A stretch of DNA of 59,309 bases from REEB95 sp050729835 (GTDB lineage Bacteria; Pseudomonadota; Alphaproteobacteria; ATCC43930; CGMCC-115725): the NCBI GenBank assembly GCA_050729835.1, contig JBOHLS010000016.1:1-59309 (forward strand). Reading direction: 5' to 3'. The notes beneath the pieces were generated by a model. It ran no database searches. It was not told the DNA's origin and was given only the letters and a program-made list of their open reading frames with translations. The position numbers and the translations under genes were made by a program. Positions 27,561 to 36,079 of the stretch are shown one piece after another (positions within the stretch are counted from its first letter, which is position 1; every line of letters begins with the position of its first letter).

Positions 27561-29153
27561 ATGGCGGGCGAACGCATCTATCTCTACGACACGACGCTGC
27601 GCGACGGCGCGCAGACCCAGGGCGTCGATTTCGGCGTGCCCGACAAGCTTGCCATCGCGCGCGAGCTCGACCAACTCGGCATCGACTACATCGAGGGCGG
27701 CTGGCCGGGCGCCAATCCGACCGACGACGCATTCTTCACGCGGCTTCCCAAGCTGTGCCACGCGCGGCTCGCCGCCTTCGGCATGACGCGCCGCTCGGGC
27801 CGCAGCGCCGCCAACGATCCTGGCCTCGCCGCCGTGCTGTCGTCGGGCGCGCGCGTGGCGACGCTGGTCGGCAAGGCGTGGGATTTCCACGCCAAGGTCG
27901 CGCTCAACGTCAGCGCCGAGGAAAACCAGGCGATGATCGCGGATTCGGTCGCGCTCGCCGCGAAGAAGCTCGACGAGGTGATCTTCGACGCCGAGCATTT
28001 CTTCGACGGCTACAAGGCTGATCCCAAGTTCGCGCTCGGCTGCGTTGCCACCGCGCTCGAATCCGGCGCGCGCTGGATCGTGTTGTGCGACACCAACGGC
28101 GGCACGTTGCCGCACGAGATCGAGCGGATCGTCGGCGAGGTGGTGAAGACCGTGCCGGGCGACAAGCTCGGCATCCATTGCCACAACGATACCGAGACCG
28201 GCGTCGCCAACTCGCTCGCCGCGGTGCGCGCCGGCGTGCGCCAGGTCCAGGGCACCCTCAACGGCCTGGGCGAGCGTTGCGGTAATGCCAATCTGGTCTC
28301 GATCGTCCCCAGCCTCATGCTCAAGATGGGGTACAAGACCGGTGTCGATGGCGAGGGCCTCAAGCACCTGACGCACATCTCGCATTTCCTCGACGAGCGC
28401 CTGAACCGCGCGCCCGATCGCCATGCCGCCTATGTCGGCGAAAGCGCCTTCGCGCACAAGGGCGGCTTGCATGTCTCGGCGGTCGAGAAGGATCCGCGCT
28501 CCTACGAGCACGTCGATCCCGAACTGCTCGGCAACCACCGCCACATCGTCGTTTCCGACCAGGCCGGCAAGTCGAACCTGCTGGCGCGGCTCAGGGAGAT
28601 CGGCATCGAGGTGAAGCCCGATCATCCCAAGCTCGGCGCGCTGCTCGACGAGGTCAAGACGCGCGAGTTCCAGGGCTATGCCTACGACGATGCCGGCGCG
28701 TCGTTCGAGCTGCTCGCGCGGCGCGCGCTCGACAGCGTGCCGGAATATTTCCGCCTGCAGAGCTTTCGCGTGCTGGACGAGCGCCGTTGGAACGCGCGCG
28801 GCGAGCTCATCACGCTGTCCGAGGCGACGATCAAGATCACGGTCGGCGGCCAGCCGGGCATGACCGTTGCCGAGGGCAACGGCCCGGTCAACGCGCTCGA
28901 CACGGCGCTGCGGCTGGCGCTGCTGCCGGCTTTTCCCGAGGTCGCCGAAATCCGCCTGACCGATTACAAGGTCCGCATCCTGACGCCGCAGGACGCCACC
29001 GGCGCGGTGACGCGCGTAATGATCGAGACCACCGACAAGGACGGCACGGTGTGGTCGACCGTCGGCGTCTCGACCAACGTCATCGACGCGTCCTACAACG
29101 CGCTGCACGATTCCCTGACCTACAAGCTCTGGCGCACCGGCCGGCGAGACTGA
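27561..29153 (+). CDS. cimA: citramalate synthase
   Basis: Condenses pyruvate and acetyl-CoA to (R)-citramalate, a threonine-independent route to 2-oxobutyrate and isoleucine. DTTLRDGAQTQGVDF near residues 10-24 (metal and catalytic residues), GADLD-like barrel strands, LCDTNGGTLPHE, LGIHCHNDTETGVANS with the metal-binding HCHND, GTLNGLGERCGNANL, and the C-terminal regulatory domain. The YIEGGWPGANPTD motif fits CimA rather than LeuA. 530 aa is typical. It stands alone on the + strand, opposite the 3-isopropylmalate-like dehydrogenase. Confidence 0.93.
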   Translation: MAGERIYLYDTTLRDGAQTQGVDFGVPDKLAIARELDQLGIDYIEGGWPGANPTDDAFFTRLPKLCHARLAAFGMTRRSGRSAANDPGLAAVLSSGARVATLVGKAWDFHAKVALNVSAEENQAMIADSVALAAKKLDEVIFDAEHFFDGYKADPKFALGCVATALESGARWIVLCDTNGGTLPHEIERIVGEVVKTVPGDKLGIHCHNDTETGVANSLAAVRAGVRQVQGTLNGLGERCGNANLVSIVPSLMLKMGYKTGVDGEGLKHLTHISHFLDERLNRAPDRHAAYVGESAFAHKGGLHVSAVEKDPRSYEHVDPELLGNHRHIVVSDQAGKSNLLARLREIGIEVKPDHPKLGALLDEVKTREFQGYAYDDAGASFELLARRALDSVPEYFRLQSFRVLDERRWNARGELITLSEATIKITVGGQPGMTVAEGNGPVNALDTALRLALLPAFPEVAEIRLTDYKVRILTPQDATGAVTRVMIETTDKDGTVWSTVGVSTNVIDASYNALHDSLTYKLWRTGRRD

Positions 29154-29185
29154 CGAGACTGTCGTGCATCACTGTTTTACGCCAA

Positions 29186-29277
29186 CCCCTCACCCAGCTT
29201 TGAGTAAGGCTCAGTTTTGCCTCGCCAACTCAAAGCAACCCTCTCCCCCGCGAGGGGGAGAGGGAAGGGTGAGTGGG
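29186..29277. repeat. dispersed palindromic repeat, family B (copy 2)
   Basis: CCCCTCACCCAG... TGAGTAAGGCTC..., hairpin CCCTCTCCCCC-GCGA-GGGGGAGAGGG, then GGGTGAGTGGG. It ends only 16 bases before the trmJ ATG and replaces any normal ribosome site there. Confidence 0.85.
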
Positions 29278-29293
29278 TGCCCGCGCTGATCGC

Positions 29294-30061
29294 ATGGCCG
29301 GCACGGATCGGCGCCGGACGCGGCTTTCGGGCGGCCCCGCGATCGTCCTGGTCGGGCCGCAGCTCGGCGAGAACATCGGCACCGCGGCACGCGCCATGAT
29401 GAATTGCGGCCTCGGCGATCTGCGCCTGGTGAAACCGCGCGACGGGTGGCCCAACAAGAAGGCGGTCGCCGCCGCTTCGGGCGCCGATGCCGTGCTCGAC
29501 AAGGCGCGGCTCTATGATAGCGTCGAGGAAGCGATCGCCGATCTCCGCCGCGTCTATGCCACCACGGCGCGCGACCGCTACATGGTGAAGCGCATCCTGA
29601 CGCCGCGCTTCGCCGCCGACGAAATGCACGCGCTGACGGCGGCGGGCGAGAGCTGCGGCATCCTTTTCGGGCCGGAGCGCACCGGCCTGGTCAACGAGCA
29701 CATCGCGCTCGCGGAATCGGTCATCTCGGTGCCGCTCAATCCGGCGTTTTCGTCGCTCAATCTGGCGCAGGCGGTGCTGATTGTCGGCTACGAGTGGTTC
29801 GCCGCCAGCGACGAAACCGCGCCGGCCCGGCTCGCCACCGGCCATTCCAAGCCGGCGACCAAGGACCGGCTCATCGCCTTCTTCGAGCATATCGAGGAGG
29901 CGCTCGACGACAGCGGCTTCATGCGCAACGCCGAGAAGCGGCCGTCGATGGTGCGTAATTTGCGCAACCTGTTTCAGCGTGCGCAATGCACCGACCAGGA
30001 GCTGCGCACGCTGCACGGCGTCGTGACGTCCTTCGTCGGCCCGCGCAAGCGGGGGAAATAA
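29294..30061 (+). CDS. trmJ: tRNA 2'-O-methyltransferase of the TrmJ/SpoU family
   Basis: SPOUT-fold enzyme methylating tRNA position 32. Motif 1 is IVLVGPQLGENIGTAARAMMNCGL, motif 2 ILFGPERTGL, and motif 3 VPLNPAFSSLNLAQAVLIVGYE, all forming the knotted SAM site. The C-terminal helical extension (about 180-255) is the TrmJ dimer part. The ATG at 29294 has no clear ribosome site because a family B repeat abuts it; an in-frame GTG at 29273 is possible. The stop overlaps the DUF952 start (TAATG). Confidence 0.9.
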   Translation: MAGTDRRRTRLSGGPAIVLVGPQLGENIGTAARAMMNCGLGDLRLVKPRDGWPNKKAVAAASGADAVLDKARLYDSVEEAIADLRRVYATTARDRYMVKRILTPRFAADEMHALTAAGESCGILFGPERTGLVNEHIALAESVISVPLNPAFSSLNLAQAVLIVGYEWFAASDETAPARLATGHSKPATKDRLIAFFEHIEEALDDSGFMRNAEKRPSMVRNLRNLFQRAQCTDQELRTLHGVVTSFVGPRKRGK

Positions 30062-30411
30062 TGGCGCTGGTGCTCAAGATCGTGCCGGCGGCGCTGTGGC
30101 ACGCGGCCGAACGCGCCGGCATCTTTCACGGTGCGCCGGTCGATCGCCAGGATGGCTATATCCACCTTTCGACCGCAGCGCAGGTGGTCGAGACCGCCGC
30201 GCGGCATTTCCACGGCCAAGGCGATCTGCTGCTGGCCGCCTATGACGGCACCGCGCTCGGTCCGGCGCTGCGCTGGGAAGCCTCGCGCGGCGGTGCGCTG
30301 TTCCCGCATCTCTACGGCGCGCTCGATCCGCGCGCGGCGCGCTGGGTGCAGCCCCTGCCGCTCGGTCGCGACAGCAAGCACGTCTTCCCGCCGCTCGACG
30401 AGCGCGAATAG
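30061..30411 (+). CDS. DUF952 family protein
   Basis: 116 aa, coupled to trmJ by a one-base overlap. Family signatures are LKIVPAALWHAAERAGIFHGAPVDRQDGYIHLSTA and LLLAAYDGTALGPALRWEASRGGALFPHLYGALD. The DGYIHLS motif and conserved His suggest an ADP-ribosyl-type or hydrolase-like ligand pocket, but function is unknown. It is convergent with the DJ-1-like gene, with no gap. Confidence 0.92.
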   Translation: MALVLKIVPAALWHAAERAGIFHGAPVDRQDGYIHLSTAAQVVETAARHFHGQGDLLLAAYDGTALGPALRWEASRGGALFPHLYGALDPRAARWVQPLPLGRDSKHVFPPLDERE

Positions 30412-31122
30412 CTAGGCAGGAACTTTGACGCCGAGCCGCTGCGCCACGCGACGTGCGGTCTGCTCGCGTCTCTCGGTAATGTCGCGCATGGCGTGGCGCG
30501 CGCTTGCCAGCACGACGGCCGGCGCGGTCTCGGGCGTGCCGCTGGAGAAGGGCGGCTCGGGCGCGTACTCGATGGTGAGCTGAATGGTCTGCGCCGCCTC
30601 GTCGCCGCGCAGCAGCGCCGCGACACGCAGCGCGCCGTCGATACCCGAGGTGACGCCGGCGGCGGAGACAAAGGCGCCGTCGGTCACCACGCGCTGGTTG
30701 ACCGGAACGGCGCCAAAGAGCGGCAGCAGATGGAACGAGGCCCAATGCGTGGTCGCGCGCTTGCCCTTGAGCAGCCCCGCCGCGCCGCAGATCAGCGCGC
30801 CGGTGCAGACCGAGAACACCAGATGCGCGCCGTGCGCCTGCCGCCGCACCCAGCCAAGCACCTCTTCGTCGTCCATCACGCCTTCCTGGCCGAAGCCGCC
30901 CGGGATGTGGAGAACGTCGATCTTGGGTGCGTCGGTCAACGCCGCGTCGGGCGCCAGGCGTAGGCCGCGGCCGTCGCGCACCGCAGCGCCGCCCTTGCCG
31001 AAGATGCGATAGGTCGAATTCGGCAGCCGCGAGAGCACCTCAAAGGGTCCAGTGAGGTCGATCTGGTCGATGCCCTCGAACAGCAGCGCGCCGATCTGGA
31101 GATGCGTATCGGCCGGAATCAC
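30412..31122 (-). CDS. DJ-1/PfpI family protein
   Basis: 236 aa of the glutamine-amidotransferase-like DJ-1/PfpI fold. The nucleophile elbow is VFSVCTGALICG with the Cys, the partner acid/His lies in the GLLKGKRATTHWAS segment, and the Glu near the N-terminus is in LLFEGIDQIDLTGPFEV. Such proteins include isonitrile hydratases and chaperone-like forms. The GTG at 31122 has GGAGG upstream and overlaps the stop of the GlxA-type gene as GTGA, so the two are translationally coupled. Confidence 0.88.
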   Translation of the reverse strand: MIPADTHLQIGALLFEGIDQIDLTGPFEVLSRLPNSTYRIFGKGGAAVRDGRGLRLAPDAALTDAPKIDVLHIPGGFGQEGVMDDEEVLGWVRRQAHGAHLVFSVCTGALICGAAGLLKGKRATTHWASFHLLPLFGAVPVNQRVVTDGAFVSAAGVTSGIDGALRVAALLRGDEAAQTIQLTIEYAPEPPFSSGTPETAPAVVLASARHAMRDITERREQTARRVAQRLGVKVPA

Positions 31123-32164
31123 GCGTGAGCCTCCGTTTGAGTCGGTGCGCGTCGCCGCGTCGTTGCCGGCCGGCGAAAACGCGCGCGATAGGCGCCCGGC
31201 GGCGTGCCGAGCTGACGCAGGAAGGCTCGACGCATGGTCTCCTCGCTGCCGAAGCCGCAAGCCGCCGCCACGACGGCCAGGCCCTTGGGCGAGTCCTCGA
31301 GCCGCCGGCGCGCCGCCTCGACCCGCAGGCGATCAATCAGCTTGCCCGGCGTGACGCCAAGCTCGTGCGCGAAGACGCGGGCGAACTGCCGTGGGCTCAA
31401 GCGCGCGCGCTCGGCCAGTGTCTCGACAGTCAGCGGCTGGTGCAGATTGTCGGCGATCCACGCGACCAGCTCGCGCAGATCGGCGCATGACGCCACCTGG
31501 GCGGCGAGTGCGGCGCTGAACTGCTGCTGGCCGCCGGGGCGGCGCAGGAACATCACCAACTCGCGCGCCACCGTCAGCGCGAGGCGATGGCCGTGATCCT
31601 CCTCGACCAGGGCGAGCGCCAGGTCGATGCCGGCGGTGATTCCGGCCGAGGTCCAGAGATTGCCATCGTGGGTGAAGATCGGCTCGGGATCAACCTGGAC
31701 GCGCGGATAAAGCTGCGCCAATCGCGTGCACCAGCGCCAATGCGTCGCGGCGCGCTTGCCGTCGAGCAGTCCGGTCGCCGCCAACACGAAGGCGCCGGTG
31801 CAGACCGAAGCAACGCGCCGTGCCCGGCGGGCGAGCCGGCGCACCGCGTCGCGCAGCGCGGCCTCATCGGCGCGGCGGCGTGCGCCTTCGCCGCCGGCGA
31901 CGATCAGGGTGTCGAGCGGCCGTTTATCGATAAGCAACGCGGCCAGTGTCCGGCCGGCAGCGAGGCGGACGCTCGACGTCGTCGTTGGCGTCTGCCGGCC
32001 GGCGGCGGGCGCCACCGCGACCTCGACGTCGTAGAGCGGCATCGCCGACAGCCGGCTGGCCTGGGCGAAGACCTCGGCCGGACCGGCGAGATCGAGCAGC
32101 TGCGCCGGTGCGGCAGCAAGGATCAGCACCCGGCGCGGCGGTTGTTTCGATGTGGGAGAAGCCA
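31119..32164 (-). CDS. GlxA-family AraC transcriptional regulator
   Basis: 348 aa. The N-terminal DJ-1/PfpI-like sensor (about 12-190) has its own elbow ASVCTGAFVLAA, and the C-terminal part (about 230-330) carries an AraC helix-turn-helix pair with LAERARLSPRQFARVFAHELGVTPGKLIDRLRVEAARRRLE and ACGFGSEETMRRAFLRQLGTPPGAYR. It is translationally coupled to the downstream stand-alone DJ-1 protein, a common pairing. The target may be its own operon. ATG 32164 is chosen; the frame extends 34 codons further. Confidence 0.9.
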
Positions 32165-32238
32165 TGGCGCCACGCTCGCAGGTTTCACGCATGGCAGCAA
32201 TGACATTATAACCACGAATCCTGCCATACCGCTGGCGG

Positions 32239-32339
32239 GTCATTGCGAGGAGGCTGCAGGCCGACACGGCAATCCAGCGTCCGTTGAACGCCCTCGGTTG
32301 CCATGGATCGCCACGGCCACGGCGTGGTCTCGCGATGAC
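32239..32339. repeat. dispersed palindromic repeat, family A (copy 2, divergent)
   Basis: Begins GTCATTGCGAGG and ends TCTCGCGATGAC, with an internal GCAATCCAG but a degraded opposite arm. It lies between the GlxA-type gene and the hypothetical gene at 32364. Confidence 0.75.
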
Positions 32340-32363
32340 GGGCAGTGGTTTGGGTGGCCGCTT

Positions 32364-32687
32364 TTAGGAGGCTTCGCTGGTCGCCGGCGCGCGCGTCTTG
32401 ACCGGCGCAGGGGCGGGGCCGAGCTGCTGCAAGGCCTCTTTTTCGTTCAGGTAGACGCCGCCGGGGCCGCTGATGTCGTGGACGATGAAGCCGAGCTTGA
32501 GCAGGTGCTTGGCGCGCTCGACCGCGGCCTCGCGCGAATTCGTCACAGCATCGTTCCAGCGGCCGCCTTCCGGCCGGCGGGTCTCCCAGCGGATGGTCCA
32601 CCGCTCGCCGGTATCGTATTCGGGCGCGGCGCGGAAGCTAGTGCGGGGGCGGTACTGCATCGTGGTCCTGGGGTTCAGTGACGACAT
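32364..32687 (-). CDS. hypothetical protein, 107 aa
   Basis: Unrecognised soluble protein. It contains YDTGERWTIRWETRRPEGGRWND, NSREAAVERAKHLLKLGFIVHDI and GPGGVYLNEKEALQQLG, which looks like a small alpha-beta domain. An in-frame second Met (MQYRPRTSF) at 32660 is a possible start. It is 34 bases downstream of rpsU on the same strand and could share its transcript. Confidence 0.6.
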   Translation of the reverse strand: MSSLNPRTTMQYRPRTSFRAAPEYDTGERWTIRWETRRPEGGRWNDAVTNSREAAVERAKHLLKLGFIVHDISGPGGVYLNEKEALQQLGPAPAPVKTRAPATSEAS

Positions 32688-32721
32688 GGTGACGATCGGG
32701 TTGCGGAAAAAGGCCTGCGAC

Positions 32722-32925
32722 CTAATAGCCTTCGCGCTCGAGGCGCTTGCGCAGCGTCTTGCGCTGGCGGCGCACCGCCTCGGATTTCTCGCGGGCGCGC
32801 CGCTCCGACGGCTTCTCGTAGGAACGCCGCCGCTTCATCTCGCGGAAAACACCCTCGCGCTGGAGCTTCTTCTTCAGGACGCGCAACGCCTGGCCGACGT
32901 CGTTGTCGCGGACGAGAACCTGCAA
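32722..32925 (-). CDS. rpsU: 30S ribosomal protein S21
   Basis: 67-aa S21: LQVLVRDNDVGQALRVLKKKLQREGVF, then REMKRRRSYEKPSERRAREK. The start is TTG at 32925 with GGGAGAA upstream (on the reverse strand). Other starts in the frame give an unconserved leader. S21 is needed for initiation and is commonly TTG-started in alphaproteobacteria. A promoter-like sequence about 180 bases upstream is listed separately. Confidence 0.92.
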   Translation of the reverse strand: MQVLVRDNDVGQALRVLKKKLQREGVFREMKRRRSYEKPSERRAREKSEAVRRQRKTLRKRLEREGY

Positions 32926-33105
32926 AGTCTTTCTCCCATGGTTGTTGCCGGCCGAAAACGCGGGGGACCCGGCGCAAACCGCCGGGGCCATGTGCCGAAG
33001 ACGGGGAACGGAAGGCGCGCCAGGGTCGGTCGAACCGGTCGGGGCGCACCGAGGCAATTACCAAGCCAACCCTAGAGGATTCCTAAGGATTTGGCAAGTA
33101 TGGGT

Positions 33106-33135
33106 ATCTTAATACCGCGTTATATTGGTCGCCAA
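33106..33135 (-). promoter_or_regulatory. candidate sigma-70 promoter for rpsU
   Basis: On the reverse strand: TTGGCG at 33135-33130, 15 bases, TATTAA at 33114-33109; an alternative -10 is TAAGAT (33111-33106) at 18 bases. The 455-base gap between rpsU and rpsD otherwise holds no gene. Confidence 0.4.
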
Positions 33136-33240
33136 ATCGTTGGCTGGCGGTCGTATCCCGGCCGCTGCGCGCATCCGCCGCGCACGGGTTCGCGGTTCGA
33201 ATAATCCTTGCGCGTCAGGAAATTAGCCAGCGCAGCGCCG

Positions 33241-33268
33241 TTGACTTATCGCTTGCCGCCACTATAGT
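33241..33268 (+). promoter_or_regulatory. candidate sigma-70 promoter for rpsD
   Basis: TTGACT at 33241-33246, a 16-base spacer, and TATAGT at 33263-33268. Predicted transcription start is near 33275, leaving a leader of about 105 bases that contains a long hairpin. Confidence 0.6.
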
Positions 33269-33305
33269 CCCGCCCCATTCCCAAGAACGCGGGCGCTTGC
33301 GCCCC

Positions 33306-33339
33306 GTCTCGCCCGCGGCGCCTGCCGCGCCGGCGAGAC
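33306..33339 (+). promoter_or_regulatory. long GC hairpin in the rpsD leader
   Basis: GTCTCGCC and CGCGGC pair with GCCGCG and GGCGAGAC around a GCCT loop, leaving a two-base CC bulge: 14 base pairs, 42 bases before the rpsD ATG. It may be a regulatory leader (S4 autoregulation occurs in other bacteria) or an attenuator; no T run follows. Confidence 0.45.
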
Positions 33340-33380
33340 CTATTGGGACAACAACAACACGCCACCAACACGGAACAACG

Positions 33381-33995
33381 ATGAGCAAACGCGAAGGGTC
33401 CAAGTACAAGATCAACCGCCGCCTCCGGGCCAATCTCTGGGGGCGCGCCAAGTCGCCGCTCAACCGCCGCGACTACGGCCCCGGCCAGCACGGCCAGCGC
33501 CGCAAGAAGCCGACCGATTTCGGCACCCAGCTGATGGCCAAGCAGAAGCTCAAGGGCTATTACGCCAACATGGGTGAGCGCCAATTCCGCCGCATCTACG
33601 AAGCGGCGCGCCGCCGCCGCGGCGACACCGGCGAGAATCTGGTCGAGCTGCTGGAGCGCCGGCTCGACGCGGTGGTCTATCGCATGAAGTTCGCGCCGAC
33701 GCCGTTCGCCGCGCGCCAGTTCGTCAACCACGGCCACGTCACGGTCAACGGTAAGCGCGTCAACATCTCATCTTTTTTGGTGCGCGATGGCGACACCATC
33801 GAATTGAAGGACAAGGTGAAGCAGAACGCGATCGTACTCGAGGCGGCGAAATCGCCCGAGCGCGAGGTGCCAGATTACCTCGAGGTGGACGCCGAGAAGT
33901 GCAAGGGCAAATTCGTGCGCGCGCCCAAGCTCGCCGACGTGCCCTATCCGGTGCCGATGGAACCGCATTTGGTGGTTGAGTTCTACTCGCGCTGA
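33381..33995 (+). CDS. rpsD: 30S ribosomal protein S4
   Basis: 204-aa small-subunit assembly protein. N-terminal MSKREGSKYKINRRLRANLWGR, then SPLNRRDYGPGQHGQRRKKPTDFG, and the S4 RNA-binding domain about 93-155 (LLERRLDAVVYRMKFAPTPFAARQFVNHGHVTVNG). The C-terminus ends in VVEFYSR, typical of S4. It is monocistronic here rather than in an alpha operon, which is the usual alphaproteobacterial arrangement. Confidence 0.96.
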   Translation: MSKREGSKYKINRRLRANLWGRAKSPLNRRDYGPGQHGQRRKKPTDFGTQLMAKQKLKGYYANMGERQFRRIYEAARRRRGDTGENLVELLERRLDAVVYRMKFAPTPFAARQFVNHGHVTVNGKRVNISSFLVRDGDTIELKDKVKQNAIVLEAAKSPEREVPDYLEVDAEKCKGKFVRAPKLADVPYPVPMEPHLVVEFYSR

Positions 33996-34023
33996 TTTCG
34001 GCCGCGTTTTCGTACGTTTTTGG

Positions 34024-34050
34024 CTGTCACCCGCCTCTGGCGGGCGACAG
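34024..34050 (+). terminator. hairpin after rpsD, possible terminator
   Basis: CTGTC-AC-CCGCC paired with GGCGGGCGACAG around TCT; one mismatch. It begins 29 bases after the rpsD stop and is followed only by TCGTTT, so termination would be weak. Confidence 0.45.
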
Positions 34051-34194
34051 TCGTTTGTGGCACCGGCGTCGCCTAACAAAAATTTCGGAACCCGATCCAT
34101 CCGACACCGTTCCACCCCAATCAGCCGCAAAGCAGGCTGATTGTGGCGGGCCTGGGGGTTCTCGGCCCGTATCGATTGTGTTGAGGAGGATCGC

Positions 34195-34641
34195 ATGCCC
34201 ATGAAGCTATCGCCGCTTGCCGCGGCATTCGCCGCGGCCGCGCTTTTGACGCCGCTCGCCGCCGGCGCCCAGACGTCGAGCACATCGTTGGCTCCGCCGG
34301 CGGCCGCGACGCCGGCAGCGCCCGGCCCGGCCGCCAACGTCTCCGACCAGCAGATCACGCAAGCCGCCGTGGCGATGCGCAAGGTGATGGATTTGCGCCA
34401 AACCTATGACCAGCGCATGGACCAGGCGAAGCCGGAAGACCGCGGCCGCGTCGCCGAGGAAGGTCAGACCGCGATGAAACAGGCGGTCGCCAACCAGGGC
34501 CTGTCGGTCGAGCGGTACAACGCCATCCTGCAACTGGCGCAGAACGATCCGAACGTCCGCGCGAAGCTGCTGAGCCGCGTGCCGCAACCGGGCAACCAAC
34601 CGAACGGCGCGACGGCTAAGCCGCCGTCCTCGAACCCCTAG
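34195..34641 (+). CDS. secreted DUF4168-like protein
   Basis: 148 aa with signal peptide (MKLSPLAAAFAAAALLTPLAAGA|QT) and an Ala/Pro linker. The core (VSDQQITQAAVAMRKVMDLRQTYDQRM ... AMKQAVANQGLSVERYNAILQLAQNDPNVRAKL) is the helical DUF4168 type, of unknown function. A strong ribosome site (GAGGAGGA) precedes the ATG. It lies downstream of rpsD but separately terminated. Confidence 0.8.
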   Translation: MPMKLSPLAAAFAAAALLTPLAAGAQTSSTSLAPPAAATPAAPGPAANVSDQQITQAAVAMRKVMDLRQTYDQRMDQAKPEDRGRVAEEGQTAMKQAVANQGLSVERYNAILQLAQNDPNVRAKLLSRVPQPGNQPNGATAKPPSSNP

Positions 34642-34684
34642 CGGCGAAATCGCGCCCACCCGCAAAGCGAAAGGAGCAGATGCC

Positions 34685-35038
34685 ATGAAGCTATCGGCCC
34701 CCATGCTCAAGCGCACACTGGATCAGCTCGAAGAGCAGCCGGCGTTCCACGACGCCGAAGTCGTTCCCGAGGACAACCCGGCGATAGAGCAGCTCAACCA
34801 GCTGTTTGGCGAGCACACCTTCTTTCTCGACGGCGACGGACTGCACATCGTCGAGCCGACCGCTTCGACGGCCGGCGGCACGCCGATGGGCGTCGTCATC
34901 AAGCTCGCGAGTTGGCGCGACGCGCGCCGCACCAGCCTCAAGCCGCAACCGCCCGAGCCGACCGACGTGGTGATCGCGCTGGCGCCGGACGGCATCGACG
35001 CGGACGAGGCCGAGGAAGGCGGCGATCCCGCCGCCTAG
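34685..35038 (+). CDS. hypothetical protein, 117 aa
   Basis: Not recognised. AAGGAG precedes the ATG by eight bases. It starts MKLSAPMLKRTLDQLEEQPAFHDAEVVPEDNPAIEQLNQLFGEHTFFLDGDGLHIVEP, then a strand-rich middle and an acidic tail (EAEEGGDPAA). No signal peptide. It is just upstream of the broken epimerase gene. Confidence 0.6.
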   Translation: MKLSAPMLKRTLDQLEEQPAFHDAEVVPEDNPAIEQLNQLFGEHTFFLDGDGLHIVEPTASTAGGTPMGVVIKLASWRDARRTSLKPQPPEPTDVVIALAPDGIDADEAEEGGDPAA

Positions 35039-35046
35039 CGGCTCCC

Positions 35047-35995
35047 ATGCGCGTGCTGGTGGCCGGCGCAACCGGGGCGGTCGGACGCCGTCTGGTGCCC
35101 TTGCTCGTGGCCGCCGGCCATACCGTGGTCGGTTTGATGCACACGGCGGCGAAAACGGTGGTGATTCGGCAGCTTGGCGCCGCGCCGGCGATTGCTGACG
35201 CTCTCGACCGCGCCGCGATTTACGAGGCCGTGAGCCAAGCGCGGCCCGAGGTCGTCGTCCATGAGATGACCGCGCTGATCGGCGTGACGGATTTGCACCG
35301 CTTCGATCGCTCGTTTGCGCTCACCAACCGCCTGCGCACCGAGGCGACCGATCATCTCGTCGCGGCGGCGACGGCGGTCGGCGCGCGTCGTTTGGTGGCG
35401 CAGAGCTATTGCGGCTGGCCCTATGCGCGAACCGGCGGCCCGATCAAAAAGCGAAAGCGATCCGCTCGATCCGTCGCCGCAGCGTCAGATGCGGCGCACG
35501 CTCGACGCGATCCGGCATCTCGAGACGACCGTCATCGGGGCGCCGGGCCTTGCCGGCATCGTGCTGCGCTATGGCGCGTTTTACGGTCCGAACACCGGAA
35601 TGCAGACGAGCGCCGTTCTCGATCAGATCCGCAGCCGTCGCATACCGCTGATCGGTGATGGCGGCGGCTGGTGGTCGTTCCTGCATGTCGAGGACGCCGC
35701 GGCGGCGACGCTGGCGATCATCGAGCGCGGTGCTGCCGGCCTCTACAACATCGTCGACGACGAGCCGGCGCCGGTGCGCGAATGGCTGCCCGTGCTGGCG
35801 CGGCTCGTCGGCGCGAAGCCGCCGCTGCACGTGCCAAGTGTCCTGGCCCGCCTGCTGGCCGGGGCGCCCATCGTCTCGATGATGACCGAGAGCCGCGCCG
35901 GTTCGAATGCCAAGGCCAAGCGCGAGCTCGGCTGGCAGCCGCGTTATCCTTCGTGGCGCGACGGCTTCGCCGCCGTCATCGCAGCGCAACGCTGA
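35047..35995 (+). pseudogene. NAD(P)-dependent epimerase/dehydratase, frameshifted
   Basis: Starts as an extended SDR: MRVLVAGATGAVGRRLVPLLVAAGHTVVGL with the GATGAVGR nucleotide loop, and SYCGWPYARTGG. The frame breaks in the A run at 35446-35450; removing one A joins GGPIK to SESDPLDPSPQRQM and on to FGPNTG-, WWSFLHVEDAAAATL and YNIVDDEP segments up to the stop at 35995. The C-terminal part is typical of UDP-sugar or NAD-dependent epimerases. It is either a recent pseudogene or a homopolymer sequencing error. Confidence 0.85.
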
Positions 35996-36079
35996 GTCCG
36001 GCGCCTTCACGCACCTCTATATTGCCGGCCGCCGCTTCCGTTCTATCCTGGGCGGCAACGCGACTGATTGGGGGCCGCC

